NCBI GenBank assembly: GCA_009741485.1 | Contig: CM019236.1 | Coordinates: forward strand, 50,634,765 to 50,698,764 | DNA: 64,000 nucleotides | Direction of reading: 5' to 3' | Source of the DNA: Malurus cyaneus samueli | Taxonomy: Eukaryota; Chordata; Aves; Passeriformes; Maluridae | In this document: positions 1 through 11,100 of the stretch, in pieces | Numbering within the stretch: the first letter of the stretch is position 1 | Layout: the number at the start of each line of letters is the position of its first letter | Program-made: the position numbers and the translations under genes | The notes under the pieces: generated by a model | Seen by the model: only the letters and a program-made list of their open reading frames with translations | Databases searched by the model: none | What the model was told of the DNA's origin: nothing

Positions 1-43
1 TTCAGTTTTTTTTGTGCATGGGCATCCTCCAGAACCCATAACA
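1..43 (+). repeat. 3' end of the 5' LTR of an endogenous retrovirus
   Basis: These 43 bases match the end of the LTR at 5071-5112, ending in the same AACCCATAACA. The two differ by one T in the T-run and two substitutions. Most of this LTR lies outside the window, so its start, promoter and target-site duplication cannot be seen. About 5% divergence over only 42 bases hints that the insertion is not very recent, but the sample is too small to date it. Confidence 0.85.
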
Positions 44-47
44 TTAT

Positions 48-65
48 TGGTGACAAAAATGGGAT
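48..65 (+). promoter_or_regulatory. Degenerate tRNA-Trp-like primer-binding site
   Basis: TGGTGAC starts five bases after the LTR terminal CA, where a retroviral primer-binding site lies. The 5' seven bases agree with the tRNA-Trp site used by alpharetroviruses. The rest (AAAAATGGGAT) has drifted and keeps only the final GAT-like end. The class agrees with the env type further along. A mutated site for another tRNA is possible. Confidence 0.5.
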
Positions 66-76
66 GCCCAGAGCAC

Positions 77-375
77 AAAAACTGATGCTGTTTTGAGTGT
101 GTGTGAGTGAAAAAATACTGCAGGTTTGAGTGTGAGTAAGAAACTGATGTAAACACAGATAGGGCTTGGGCAGTGTGGGGTGTGTGGCTGCACCAAGAGT
201 GTGTGTGCGTAACTGCACCAAGAGATGCTGTTCTGTGTGTGTGAGATAAGAACAGCCTGGTCAGTGGGGCACGTAGCTGCACCCAGAGAGGCTATTCTGT
301 CATTTGCATCTTAGTGCAAATAAGAGAGTGGAACATGTAACTGCACTGAGATATGCTGTTCTGTTTGTGTATGGC
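77..375 (+). repeat. Imperfect tandem repeat in the retroviral leader
   Basis: A motif of the form GTAACTGCACCAAGAGATGC followed by TGTTCTGTGTGTG recurs with changes, starting near 186, 209, 271 and 337, plus a weaker copy near 80. Spacing is roughly 60 to 66 bases between the best copies. Each unit ends in a TG-rich run. It looks like a diverged minisatellite just after the primer-binding site, where packaging signals normally sit. Confidence 0.55.
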
Positions 376-814
376 ATACGGAGAGTCAAGATTTAGTCTG
401 GGTACCCAGCTGTGTGTGGGAAACTTAGTTGTGTTTTTCTGTATGTGAAGTGTGATGGCTGTCAAACACTTGTGGCATGGTATGGATATTGTAAACATAG
501 CTAAAGTATTTTTAAGATTTATTTAGCAAACTTTATTTAGTTTTTTTGTTAAACTTTAAACAAAAAAAGTTTAGTCCTTTATGTTTGTGGTGTTGCTGGA
601 TGATACCTGTAGAACAGTGTTTGTTTGTGCTTGCTATTTCTGCTGCCACGACCACTTCCCAGTGCATTGTTAGAGATATTCTGTAAGAAGGAACCTTGGG
701 CTGTGGCTCTGCCAGTGGAGCGACCAGAGCAGAAACAGGAACTGTGGAGCACATTGTGGGGCAGCTAGAAACTTACACAAGCTTGAGCCCGAACCATGGG
801 AGGCTCAAGACCCC

Positions 815-1024
815 ATGGAGGGGTTGAAATATTGGGGAGAATTTGTGCAAAGTCTTCAGACATGCTCTAAAGAGCAGCTTATTCATACTGGACACGTGAC
901 AGGATATCTATTACTTGCATACAAAGTTGCAGTTGGGAAGAATACCGAGCTTGAAAAACAGTCAAGACAAGGACTTATTTCAAAACCAGGCATTTGTGGT
1001 TACTGCTGCTGCACTGCAATCTGA
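815..1024 (+). other. Short open frame in the retroviral leader, unassigned
   Basis: A 69-codon frame starts at an ATG about 770 bases after the LTR, where a gag start could lie. I do not recognise the product: no myristoylation glycine after Met, no zinc knuckle, no clear matrix fold signature. A GTAAGT splice-donor-like motif sits just beyond it at 1032-1037, reminiscent of retroviruses whose env leader is spliced from the gag start. It may be a decayed gag beginning or chance. Confidence 0.2.
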
Positions 1025-1872
1025 AATCTCAGTAAGTTAGGCCTGTAAGTAAGGTTAAGTCTTAAATTATAAGAGTTGTATTTTTGTTAGATTTTTAGGT
1101 TTAAGATACAAGTTATGTTAAAATACTGTCGCATGCTGTTAAACTTTTGGGCCAAATTCCTCCCTATCCTTGCCTCATTGTTCTTTTGTTGCACATACAC
1201 AGGAATAGATCCTGGTTCATTTCTGCTTTGATTGCCTGGCTTTTATTTGTCTTTGTTGGTGCTTGTTTTTCCTTGGTATGCCATAAATGTTATGTAAGTA
1301 GTAGAGTGAATCTTGCCAACAAACTTCATTGTGCTGTCGCTTAATATTAAATCTGGCTTTTGCTGATACTCTTGCTCATGATTTTTTAAACTCTCATTTG
1401 TAACCTCAGATGCAGGAGATTCAGAAAAAAATGTGATGCTAAGTCTGATTTTTTTTTGTGTAGAATGCACTTAGAACTAATGCACTAATTTGCTCTACTT
1501 GGCTAACCAGGGCTATGGATTAAATACCCCACAGAAAATAGTGAACCAGAGTCTGAGGGGCTGTGGTATACCTTGTAAGATTGTGTACAGCGAATGTGTG
1601 CAGAAAGAAGGGATGAATTGTTGGGGACGTTGATGCTCTGAGGTGAAATCTCTGTCTGTTACTAGAAGGAATAGACTGATAAAGACTACATACCCAGCAT
1701 ATAAAATTGTGATAATGACCCTTTTGATCAATGAATTCTCTGGATGAGGTAACTGAAAAAATGCAGCAGCTAAGTAACCTTGAGGAGTGGGACGCCCTGG
1801 AGAAATGCTGGGAATGGAGAAAACCTGCATATCAAGGCTTTTGATACCAGGCAGTAGCTACATGCCAGAGTT

Positions 1873-1935
1873 AAAATTCCAAGAGGAGATGCAGAAATCT
1901 CAGCAACTATTCATGATTTGTTACAAGCAGGTATT
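1873..1935 (+). pseudogene. Possible reverse-transcriptase remnant (pol)
   Basis: In the same frame as env this segment reads KIPRGDAEISATIHDLLQAG. It looks like the start of the retroviral reverse-transcriptase fingers region, where a conserved (I/L)P is followed by a helix ending in LL-X-X-G(I/V). The frame closes upstream at a TAG (1855) and the similarity stops after the glycine, so at most a short scrap of pol remains. The match rests on about 20 residues read by eye and could be chance. Confidence 0.25.
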
Positions 1936-2137
1936 ATTTTATTTTGTTTTCACCCCTGCTTTAGTAGCAAGGGAATTTGTAGTGTTGAACACTCACAGCA
2001 CAGAGTGGCTTTACAAGTTGCTATTTTTTATGTTTTTACACCAGTCAAAGTGTAACATGTAACTTGTGTTCCAGTCCTCTATGGGGATTTCATTATATGA
2101 ATCTTAAGGTATGTGCTGGAATTCTGGGGCAAGACAT

Positions 2138-2155
2138 AAAAAAAAAAAAAAAAAA
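2138..2155 (+). repeat. A-run of 18 bases
   Basis: An uninterrupted run of 18 A inside the retroviral internal region. It could be the tail of a retrotransposed transcript inserted in the provirus, or a simple homopolymer. I found no obvious flanking target-site duplication and no recognisable gene before it. Confidence 0.6.
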
Positions 2156-3311
2156 GAAGTGAGTTTGTTTGCAAGCCTAAATAACTAAGCAGAACATTCA
2201 GAGTGCAGGCTGGTCTATGCTATCTTTTGGGAAGAGTTGCTAGTGAGCTACCCACAGAGCTGCCCTCGTGCTTTGATATGAACAGAGTTAGTAGATTTCC
2301 TTCAAAGGAAAACTGGATAGCCAGGTAGCCAGGTAACCTGTACCTGGGAGATTGTCAAGGAGCTAAGCACAATGTAAGCACGTCCACTGAGGTCCTGATG
2401 TGATGCAATTCTTCTGCTGAAAGATATGGTGAAAGCAGAATCCCAGCTCCTACAGCAGTTTTCTTGAGTAGTTAGTTCTTCCAAAGTAAATCACTGGGTT
2501 TCATCAGGTCTGAAAATCATGACCTTTACTGCTTTCATAGTCTTGATCATAAACCTAACCACAAAGAAGATAAGGCTTGGAGCAGCACAAGAAACATAAA
2601 AATTTGTAACATTATACTGAGCTGCCTTCACTATAAATTTAAAACAAAACTTAGTTCATATTTTCCACCATTGTTGAATAAAACTATTGTTCTGGAAGTT
2701 ATCTTTCCTCTCTTTCACAGTGTATGTCAATATTGAAACAACACTCCCTATTGTCCCTACTGACTGTATTTTGCTTATCATTGTGGGATGATTTAGGTGC
2801 ATATAGGCTGAATGACTTTGGATGAAACTAAAGTCCTCCTAATGAAAGGCCTCTTTGTATAGGGAAGGATGAAAGCAGAAAGGTTTTTAGAGGAATATTA
2901 GTTTGTTTTTAAATTAATTTGTTTGTTTTTACATTACCTTAGTTTCAGAGGAATTATTCTGTAGTTTCACTGTTTTAAACAACGGGAAAATTAAGGACCA
3001 TTCACTTTAGGCATTCAGAATACCACTTGTTTTACTCATACATTCCCTAGCAAAACTATTGAATCAACTTTCTTCTGAATTATGCACTGCCTATCAATTC
3101 AAAGTCCCACACAGTTCTAATTTTCAAATGCCAAAGTATGGTATCGACCTTCTGTGGAATGTGGTCCTATTGCTACTGAGTTGATGATGGTGTTTGCCCG
3201 CAGAAACCAATCAGGCAGTTGCTGTGGGTATTCCAGAAGAATGGCACTGGCACTGAGTTCCTGCTCAACACTCAGGTCAGCAGGAGTAACTGGTAGGAGT
3301 GGGAGGAAGGG

Positions 3312-3344
3312 GAGGTAACAGTTCTTCTGTTTATGTTTTAACAG
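3312..3344 (+). promoter_or_regulatory. Splice-acceptor-like site before env
   Basis: A T-rich tract (GTTCTTCTGTTTATGTTTT) is followed by AACAG, with the AG at 3343-3344. The open env frame begins directly after it. Retroviral env is made from a spliced subgenomic RNA, so an acceptor here is expected. No leader ATG is present in the env frame after this point, which suggests that the start codon came from an upstream exon. Confidence 0.45.
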
Positions 3345-4554
3345 GGTACCTCAGACTCATACCCTTCTGGAACAAAACATCTGGGTGACCCTGGCTAAGG
3401 CAACGGGACAGGACACCTTATGCTTCAGCAGTGCTCTGTCCCAGAACCCATTCACAACGTGTCTGGTCGGCGTTCCTCTCACTGCCCGTGAGCTGCAACA
3501 GTTGTGCAACAGCACCCCTGCGCCTGCAGCCTGCATGGCTACCGGAGTGTGGCAACAACTGCCTCACCTCGGGAAATCCTATGCTCTACCCCCCCAGGAG
3601 TTGGAGATTTTAGGCACCTTGAATGCAGATAGTTGTACTAACTTTAAATTTATTAGCACAGGGAATAGCCCTGTAGCTTGGTGGGTTAATGCCTCAGTAC
3701 CATGGTATCAAAATGCTTCACACTGGTGTAATTCAACCACAGCCCAACTAACCCAGAGTTTTAGTACCAATATACAACTCCCACGAGGTATCTTTTTGAT
3801 CTGTGGGGACCGAGCATGGGCGGGAGTGCCAATGGCGATTAAAGGTGGACCGTGTACTAACTAGGGAAAACTAACCCTCTTATCTCCAAATACAACTGTT
3901 GCAGCATGGATCCAACAAAACCGAATTCGGAGGCGTCATACACGGAACACACACGCTTTTCCTCCTGACTGCTGAGATACTGTTGAGTTCTGGAATGTTG
4001 CCAAGATAATCAGTGCCTTTCAATTGTCTCCTGGGGTTGCAAGTGCACGAGCACTCACAAGCCTAAATAAACTTGGCTGTTCGTTAGCCAAGATTAGTAA
4101 TGCTACCAGCATAGCTATATCTGATTTGTTGATTGATGCAGACAATATCAGACACACTATGTTACAAAATCAAGCAGCAATTGATTTTTTGGTTTTAGCA
4201 AATGGACATGGATGCAAAGATTTTGACCAATTATGTTGTATGAACTTAAGCGACCATTCTAGGTCTGTCTATGCGCAGATACGGGAATTACAGGCGCTTA
4301 CTCAGCACCGTGCAGAAGACATGAGTTGGAATCCGTTTGCGGGAGGGATACAGGATTGGAATTGGTTGAAAAAGGGATTAGTATTACTTTGTGTCTTAGG
4401 TATTGTGTTTCTGTGTATGCTTTGTTTTATTGCTTGTTTAGTATCATTATTCCGATTTTTGATAGATAGCATGCTGCATCGTCGTGTTGTTCGCATGGTG
4501 GAATATCGACGTATTCCAAACTCCGACTATGCGGTGGCATGTGTCAGGGACTGA
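3345..4554 (+). pseudogene. env: Endogenous alpharetrovirus-like env, broken by two in-frame stops
   Basis: One frame runs from the acceptor to a TGA at 4552-4554 and encodes surface (SU) plus transmembrane (TM) subunits of a retroviral fusion glycoprotein. SU carries four N-glycosylation sequons before the first stop and the motif FLICGDRAW at 3793-3819. A basic RIRRRH stretch (3922-3939) marks a furin-type cleavage site. In TM two cysteines 36 residues apart (codons 3970 and 4078) bracket a small-residue-rich segment, as in the internal fusion peptide of avian leukosis and sarcoma viruses. A 17-residue immunosuppressive-type segment (4162-4212), a CX6CC motif (4213-4239) and a membrane span (4375-4452) follow. 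Two stops break it without a frameshift: TAG at 3862-3864 and TGA at 3973-3975. SU is only about 200 residues, well short of the roughly 340 usual in the class. A functional product is unlikely. Confidence 0.9.
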
Positions 4555-4770
4555 AGTTGTGTCTAAGGCCCTGCCATATTTGGTACAGTGCTGTGCACAT
4601 TGACCAGATAACAAAGAACAGACAATGGAGAAAACCTTATTGTTTAACTGGTGGGAACTTGACCCTTAGGAGAAACAATGTATTGGTCAGTAGATAGATA
4701 GAAAATTAACCTGTGGAAGAGGAACAATACACAGTGGAGCTGCTGTTGGCATGGTTGTGGTATCAGGAGT
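4555..4770 (+). mobile_element. Non-coding region between env and the 3' LTR
   Basis: About 216 bases separate the env stop from the inferred LTR start. There is no open frame. Purine-rich tracts (AGGAGAAACAA near 4669 and GGAAGAGGAACAA near 4714) could be polypurine tracts. Neither sits directly against the LTR start I prefer, so either the start is misplaced or the tract has decayed. Confidence 0.5.
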
Positions 4771-4848
4771 TGTTATAGCCTCATCTTACACACTGGCTGT
4801 GCGTGAGGTGACATTGAAACTGGAAAAACTCCACTCCAGAGGAGGCGA

Positions 4849-4854
4849 TATAAG
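4849..4854 (+). promoter_or_regulatory. TATA-like box of the LTR
   Basis: TATAAG in a GC-rich setting (GGCGATATAAGGCC), about 80 bases into the LTR. It would set viral RNA initiation about 25-30 bases downstream, near 4880. Confidence 0.55.
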
Positions 4855-5035
4855 GCCTGGTTCTGGAGTGGAGGGATGAGAAGGACAAAATGCATGCCAT
4901 TTCGATCCAGGGGACACCCTGAAGTTGCATTGCATACCTGCTCTTCCCACCTGTGCATCATGCTCCATCTCTTTCTCCTGCTCAGCAGCTTTTCAAGAAT
5001 CTGGGGGTCAGTATGTATTATTTGCTACAGCAGCT

Positions 5036-5041
5036 AATAAA
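5036..5041 (+). terminator. Polyadenylation signal of the LTR
   Basis: AATAAA about 70 bases before the LTR end, followed by a CA-rich stretch and a T-rich stretch (5071-5082). This is the usual order for the R-U5 boundary of a retroviral LTR. Confidence 0.6.
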
Positions 5042-5112
5042 ATAGACTTGCTTTGCAATCACAATTGCATTTCAGTTTTTTTGTGCATGGCCATACTCCA
5101 GAACCCATAACA

Positions 5113-7916
5113 GAAATCCTCCTTACCCACCACTACCGGGACTGTGTGGGGTACCCCATCTACAAGGGAGAAATGATGGGGAACAAGTAGGGGGATCTCA
5201 CCTGGCCAGAAAACCCACACTGACCCACCTTCTCAAACAGAGCAAAGCAATGCACTTCCCTTCTCACAAGATTTCATCCACAATTCCTTGCTTTTCTTCA
5301 CTATCTGCTACTTCTTCCTTTGCTTCTAGAAAGTCTTACATCTAGACTTCAGAAGTCATGTTTTTAAAGCATTTGCATGGAGTAGAGGGACAGTAGCTAT
5401 TCCCTAAGGCTCATGTCCCATCAGTCTCCTATGACGGAGCTGGCTTGGGACACTTGACTGTGGAAGTGGCCTCAGATGATACCATTAAAGGCAGCCACAA
5501 TGACAGGATGCGCCTGTAGCTGCCGAGAATTGCTGTGAAGCTGGGAAGTCAACCAGCCGAAGAGGCACCTCAGTCCCAAAAATCTAGCCACCAACACACG
5601 AGCAGGAAAATTATGGCAGTTCACGGCTGGGAGAGTATTTGTGGACATCTCCAAGGGAGACTTTCTCAGGAACTCCCATAGCTCTGTGCTCTGCCCCTCT
5701 GCTCTGCCTTCAACAAAAACACCAAGGGTCAAGGGGCTTTTGGCGACTTTTCCTACCACACTGCATGCCTGGACAGCTGCTCCTGTGCGCAAGCATCCTT
5801 CTTCTCCTTTCCCCCAGTGCTCTGCAGACACTAGGGATTGAATAAAACCTCTTGAGCCTACGTGTGTGATAACATGGATTTCGTATTTCCACTTTGAGGC
5901 CAGCAAAAGTGCTTGCAGCAAGAGGTGTCCCATGAGTTTGAAAATGCCCGAAGCTGTCCAGCCATCCCCACAGGCTCAGGTGGCGTCAGCAGGCTGGCAT
6001 GAGCTCTGCACAGAACTATGGCAGCACGGCCAGACATGGCTCTGCACAGAAGGCTTTCTACCCCCTGCCCTGCTGGTCTTGTAACAGCCAGAATATAGAG
6101 AAGGATGCAGTTACCTGTGCAGCTGTTAGGAAGTTTAGGGTTTGAATGGCTAGGTTTCTGATTAAAGGTCTGATGTAATTTCTCAGTTTTGAAGGGCTGG
6201 AACACAGAGGATGGGACCGGGGTCCAAGCCCAGATCCATGGGGAGTTCAAGGGCCCCTCCTGCCAGAACCATCCCATCCAGCTCTTGCCATAGCCAGGAA
6301 GAGCAGTCACCAGCTGGATCAGCTGGAAGGTGCTGGCCACAAATACCTAACATGCCCCTGAAATCTCTTTCTGCTCCCCCTACATCTGGGCAGGGAACAG
6401 AGCCCTCCACAGCTGGGACAGGGATTGCAGCTCCCTACCCAGGATCTTTCCTCCTTCCTGCTAGTCCCTGCTGCCCTTACTCACCCTCACAGGTGACTTG
6501 AGCTCTCCTTGCAGCCCCTCTTGTGCTACCCAGCAAGCCCACACAACTTTCATGGCCCTTGGAGGAGGCATGGGGGAGAGCTGAAGTGCTGCCAGAATGA
6601 ATCATGTCCTCAGTTTCCCCTGAGAAGTGCTTCCTTTCCTACTATACTGTGCTGGCATAAAAGACTGAGAAGATGTAGCTTACAGAACATGTTTCCTGTG
6701 GAGCCTAAGTTCTGGCCACAGCCTGTTTATTTGCTTGTGATTGGCAACACCATTCTTCCCCAAAAATTTACCATGGGAGCTCAAGCTTCCACATTTGCCA
6801 TGCTCTGAGTGGGCCTGATGTCAGTGTTTGACATGTTGTACCGTCTTCTGTTTGTTCATCTTTGGCAGGATCTTTTATTATGACTAGTTTTAAGATTAGA
6901 TCACAGCCAGGGCTCTGCTCAGTACCTTGGTAGTTTGTACACAAATATTCTATGTGCCAGGATGTGAAAGACATTAATCATAGAGCAGCATAATCTGCTC
7001 ATAAAACCATATGTGTTTGAAACCATCATTTTAGTTTTAGTGTGCAGAAAGAGATCTCATCTCTGTTGGTCATTCTCTGGCTCTTGAAGGCTTCTCTCAT
7101 GTGAAGTATTTCAAGGCCTGCAGAGGTAGAAGGGGATAGTTCTACTTGTTTGACACTATACCGACATTGTTAGACAGACCAAGGCCTTTCTTCCACTGGG
7201 GAAAATAACCTTTAGGCTAATGAAGTAAATAAATATTTATCTTAAAAAGCCTGCTTTGGGCTTTGTCATGAAGTCCCTACTTGTTCACCAGAGTTTTTAC
7301 TTTCTAGGGTGGCTAGCTGAGATATCCCAGACGCAGTTGCAGTTGCCTAATGAAATTTCCCATTCTTGGCACTTGCTTTTTACCTAAATCCATGCATTTA
7401 TCTAAAACTGATTAGTTTGCACCTTGGAAAACATTAGGGTCTTCAATCAAAGAGCAAGAAAAAGATTCATTTGTTCACTAATGGAATTCAAAGGCAGCTA
7501 TAATTTATTGCTAAATTCCAGTCTTGCTGTGATGAAGATAAAATATGCACATTGTCGTTTTTGAAAGGTATGGAAACTAAGCTTCAGAGCCATTTGTTCA
7601 TGGGCAATCCCTGCTAAGGAGCAATACTGTGCACTTCCAGTACTCAGTGAATGCTCCCTAACATATTCCCCATTGCAGAATGGCCCATTTCCTGGTCTGT
7701 AAGGAAACATCACTCTTGCATAACAGGAAAGAGTTAACAGGCTGTTTTTGCTTCTCCAGTAATAATCCAGGCAGTCCTGCAGTAGAAACTTCTTGCAGGA
7801 CTCCAATCAGTGTGCCAGTGAGAGCTGGTACATTCAGTCTGTGTTCATCTTTGCCATTCAGGATACACTGTTCAGGGTGTGATCCAAGACTAAGTGAAGT
7901 TATTACTTCCCTTTAA
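5113..7916. other. Non-coding DNA after the provirus
   Basis: No exon is recognised. 5460-6560 is somewhat richer in GC and has several overlapping short frames on both strands (up to 160 codons), but they overlap one another and show no domain or codon pattern, so I treat them as chance. The rest is AT-rich. Confidence 0.6.
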
Positions 7917-8110
7917 TTGTTTGAAATTGTACTCATGGGACTCTAACTGGAATATTGATGTCCAGTTTTGAACAGCTCAACAGAGGTACCAAAAATTGGA
8001 GCAAATCCAGAGGAAGGCGACCTGAAGGAGCTGGAGCATGTGACACATGGCATATGGAGTTCAGGTTTTTTCTACTGCAGAGTAGAAAGCTAACATCCAG
8101 GGTGCATGGT
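7917..8110 (+). mobile_element. Old CR1 LINE fragment
   Basis: Short stretches follow the CR1 3' region in sense order: a TGTCCAGTTTTG-like piece, then CAACAGAGGTACC, then AATCCAGAGGAAGGCGAC and GGAGCTGGAGCATGTGA. The copy is strongly diverged and lacks the 3' octamer end. Borders are approximate. Confidence 0.5.
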
Positions 8111-11100
8111 GGAGAGGTAAGACCTAGGCATTATTCACAAGTTACAGAAAAGGAAATTTCAATTGAATATAAGGCAAATTTTCACTGTGAGTGTGGTCTG
8201 ACTCTTGCCCAGGTGCTCAGACAGGCTGTTGGGTTCTCCACTTTTGGACATTCAGCAAGATTCCAGCTGCTGAGCAAGTAACTTGCTCTAGTTTCTTCTG
8301 CTTTGAGAAGGGGTCAGACCAAAAGCCTATGAGGGTACTTTCACATTTAAATTATCCTGTGACCTCATTTTACACATGAACCAAGCACCCTGCTGAGTGA
8401 TAAGATGGCTTACAGAGAGAGAGAGAGCAATGTTGCAATTACATATAAAAAGCCTCTGGACACCCATAGTATCCACAGGTTGTATTTGAACTCTTGCAGA
8501 CAAACAATTTTAAAATATTTATCTTCAAATCATAGAAGCCTGAATCTCTAATATATAGCTCTAATGATCACGGAGGTAAATCAGGAAGACAGTAATATAT
8601 CCATAAAGACTTTTCACCATGGATGAAGGCAGAAATAATAAGTAACATCTATTCCTGATCTGTGATTTCCCTATTTGATTTTTTTTTGTTTATATTCTTG
8701 TGTCCTTGTCCTCTATGACCACAGATATAGATTGCCTAATTGCATGTAAAGTAAGGTCAGTCTGCATGAAAACATCTTTCTTAGACTAAATCAATTGCAA
8801 GAACATATTTTTATTTCTATGCTTTGCACTAAAGAGCATCTGAAAGGCAACGGTAGAGGTTAGATCCTAAGTATAAGCACATAATAAAAGATATTGTCAT
8901 ATTGTTTAAACTAGCCTGAAATGGACTTTTTTTTCTTTACTCATGTGTTTCTAAAATCTTTAAAGTTTTGAATAGAGTACCTCTTAAAAAAATGTCGTAC
9001 ATAAAGAAGAGTGTCTTTGGGATATACAAATAGTTGGCTGAAAAATTTAAGCTTAATTTAAATTAAAAAATGTAATTGTTGGGACCCAAGGGCACTTCAC
9101 CTTGTTGAACATTTTGAACCAGAAGCTTTGTCTTCCCACTTTAGAATGGAAACCACCACTGAGTATAAGACTATTTGTCGTGGGCTAAATGATTAAGATT
9201 CACATCTGTCATTGCTCGAAGCAAGGACTAACTCAACAAACTAACTTTTTACTTAAAACAGCCTGCTAAAGAGGATTCTCAGCTAGTATCAAACTTCATC
9301 AATGCTTAACAGAGGTGCACAGAATCAAACAGGTTTTTTTTTGTTTTTCTTGTTAACAAATGATTCATCTCAAATACTATGCTAACGCTGTTTCTTTGTT
9401 GGTGCGCTTTCCTCCAGCCCATGTGAGAAACAGAAGGCACAATTCCTTCCACTCTGACTGTATAGCTTATAGCACCTTGGAGAAGAAAGTTTTCTGCTCT
9501 GTCAAGCTTTGGTCTTGCTCTTATATCTCAAAGTGGCTTTCTGTTACTCTCTATTTCAGTTTTTCTCAGTCCTGACTGTTAATTTTAAATCAGCACTGTA
9601 TCAACTACCATTTTGTACAAGAGCAAGGGGCAGGTAAGCTTATGTGCAGTTTGGATTTCTAAATGTATTTGCATAATAATAAGATAGAAATGTACTCCCA
9701 TGCACAATTATTCTTGATTCCTTTGTAGGATAGATATTTGATCTACTGAGATGTTTCAGGAAATCCCCTTCTGAGGCTACCAAGTTCTGTCTGTCAATCT
9801 CTGCTGCATATGTTAGCTGAAATCCTTTTGGTCCTTTACTTTGCACTTAGAGATTGAGAAGATGTGCCATAAATAAGTACAAGAATGGGAATAAGGCAGT
9901 TTTGTGCACTTGTTTTTTACTTGAATTGACTTTTTTTTGGTGGAAATGTGAAGAACAGAAAAGGCACTGACCTCAATTAAGATATGTAGGTAACCCGAAA
10001 TAATGGCAGTTTCACTGTTGACTGTGGGACACTACAGGCCTTCTTTGAACAGAATCCTGTACATTTAGATTTCATCAGCAAAATTACTTTCTGGTGCAAT
10101 TGGCATGCAGTATCTTCATGCAAATGACAAAGAGGAAAAAAAATGGATCCTAGCTATAAGATCACCAAGCAGATTTGGTGTAGCAAATACATTGTAAAGA
10201 ATAATAACCATCGATGACAGGAGTGAGCTGTGATTGCTTCCCACGTGGTGCAACATGTTTATGCAATATTCTTCCTCTTACCATGCGATTTCTTCCCATG
10301 TTTTGTGCTGCTTTTCTGCAACATTCTTCCTCTTAGCATGATGGCTTTTTTCCCCAGAGATTTTTTCCACACATATGATACATTATAAAACAGAGAGAAG
10401 CTACATTGATGTATGGCCAAAATGCTCAATTTAGGGATATAAAAAACTCTGAATGCTACTAGAGACACTTTTATCTTACCAAAAGAAAATGCAGACTTCA
10501 TAATTTTAAAATCAAATCATCACTTTAGTGGTGTGACTCATTACTTCAATGGTAAAATAGGACCATATATTTACAGATGTATCTAACTGCATGTCCTCAT
10601 CTTCAAACTCAAAAGACAGATAATCTTCAGCATAGTGAATTTGGGAAAGTTGCAGCATTATGGGCTTTCTGCATTCTGACTTTACATGACAGCTCATGTA
10701 TATACACATTAGTGATTTTAATAGCAGCACAGCTCACATAATCATAAAGTTAGCTGTGTTCTGAAACAGTTTTCAACCAGTTACGTCTCATACAACATGA
10801 TTTCCAAAGAAGACTGGTGAGGAACTTGAAATGCCCAGGCAATTGACATGTCAGTTATAATTATTTGCTGAACTGAGCGTTTTTTACTCATTTTTTTAAT
10901 CCAGACTATGCTCTGTGGCTTCTGCTGCTGGTTTATGTCTGGTCAGTTTGCCAATACAGACATTTATCTGGAGAAGAGCTCCTTTTGGAAACAGCTAGGA
11001 GTTTGATTCAGGAAAGGTTGGTCAGGAATTAGCAACACCCACAGGAACAAGAACTCCTAATTTGAATAATTTGTATATGTTCTTTCTTTAAGCCATAATT

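Larger units (their letters stand above)
44..3342 (+). mobile_element. Internal region of the endogenous retrovirus without recognisable intact gag or pol
   Basis: This stretch lies between the 5' LTR end and the env splice-acceptor region. In a complete alpharetrovirus it would hold roughly 5 kb of gag and pol; here only 3.3 kb is present. I see no zinc-knuckle, protease, reverse-transcriptase YXDD or integrase motif in an open frame, and no frame is open beyond about 105 codons. The first 400 bases are TG-rich and repetitive. The part from 2500 to 3170 is AT-rich and featureless. It may be a heavily decayed or deleted gag-pol, or unrelated sequence carried by a non-autonomous element. Confidence 0.6.
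4771..5112 (+). repeat. 3' LTR of the endogenous retrovirus
   Basis: The right end is fixed by its match to bases 1-43. The left end is inferred from the terminal inverted repeat: TGTTAT at 4771 mirrors ATAACA at 5107-5112. The resulting length of about 342 bases suits an alpharetroviral LTR. Inside are a TATA-like box and an AATAAA signal in the right order and spacing. The 5' LTR start is off-window, so a target duplication cannot be tested. Confidence 0.75.

Noticed and set aside
3345..4554. An intact, possibly co-opted syncytin-like env
   Set aside because: Two in-frame stops (3862 and 3973) separate SU from TM, and SU is short. Nothing shows use by the host.
4678..5112. An LTR starting at TGTATTGG near 4678, after a purine-rich tract
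   Set aside because: Its start does not mirror the LTR end, whereas TGTTAT at 4771 gives a six-base terminal inverted repeat. The alternative is still possible because the 5' LTR start is not in the window.
5472..6501. Cluster of overlapping frames up to 160 codons
   Set aside because: Frames overlap on both strands with no recognisable product. Local GC content explains their length.
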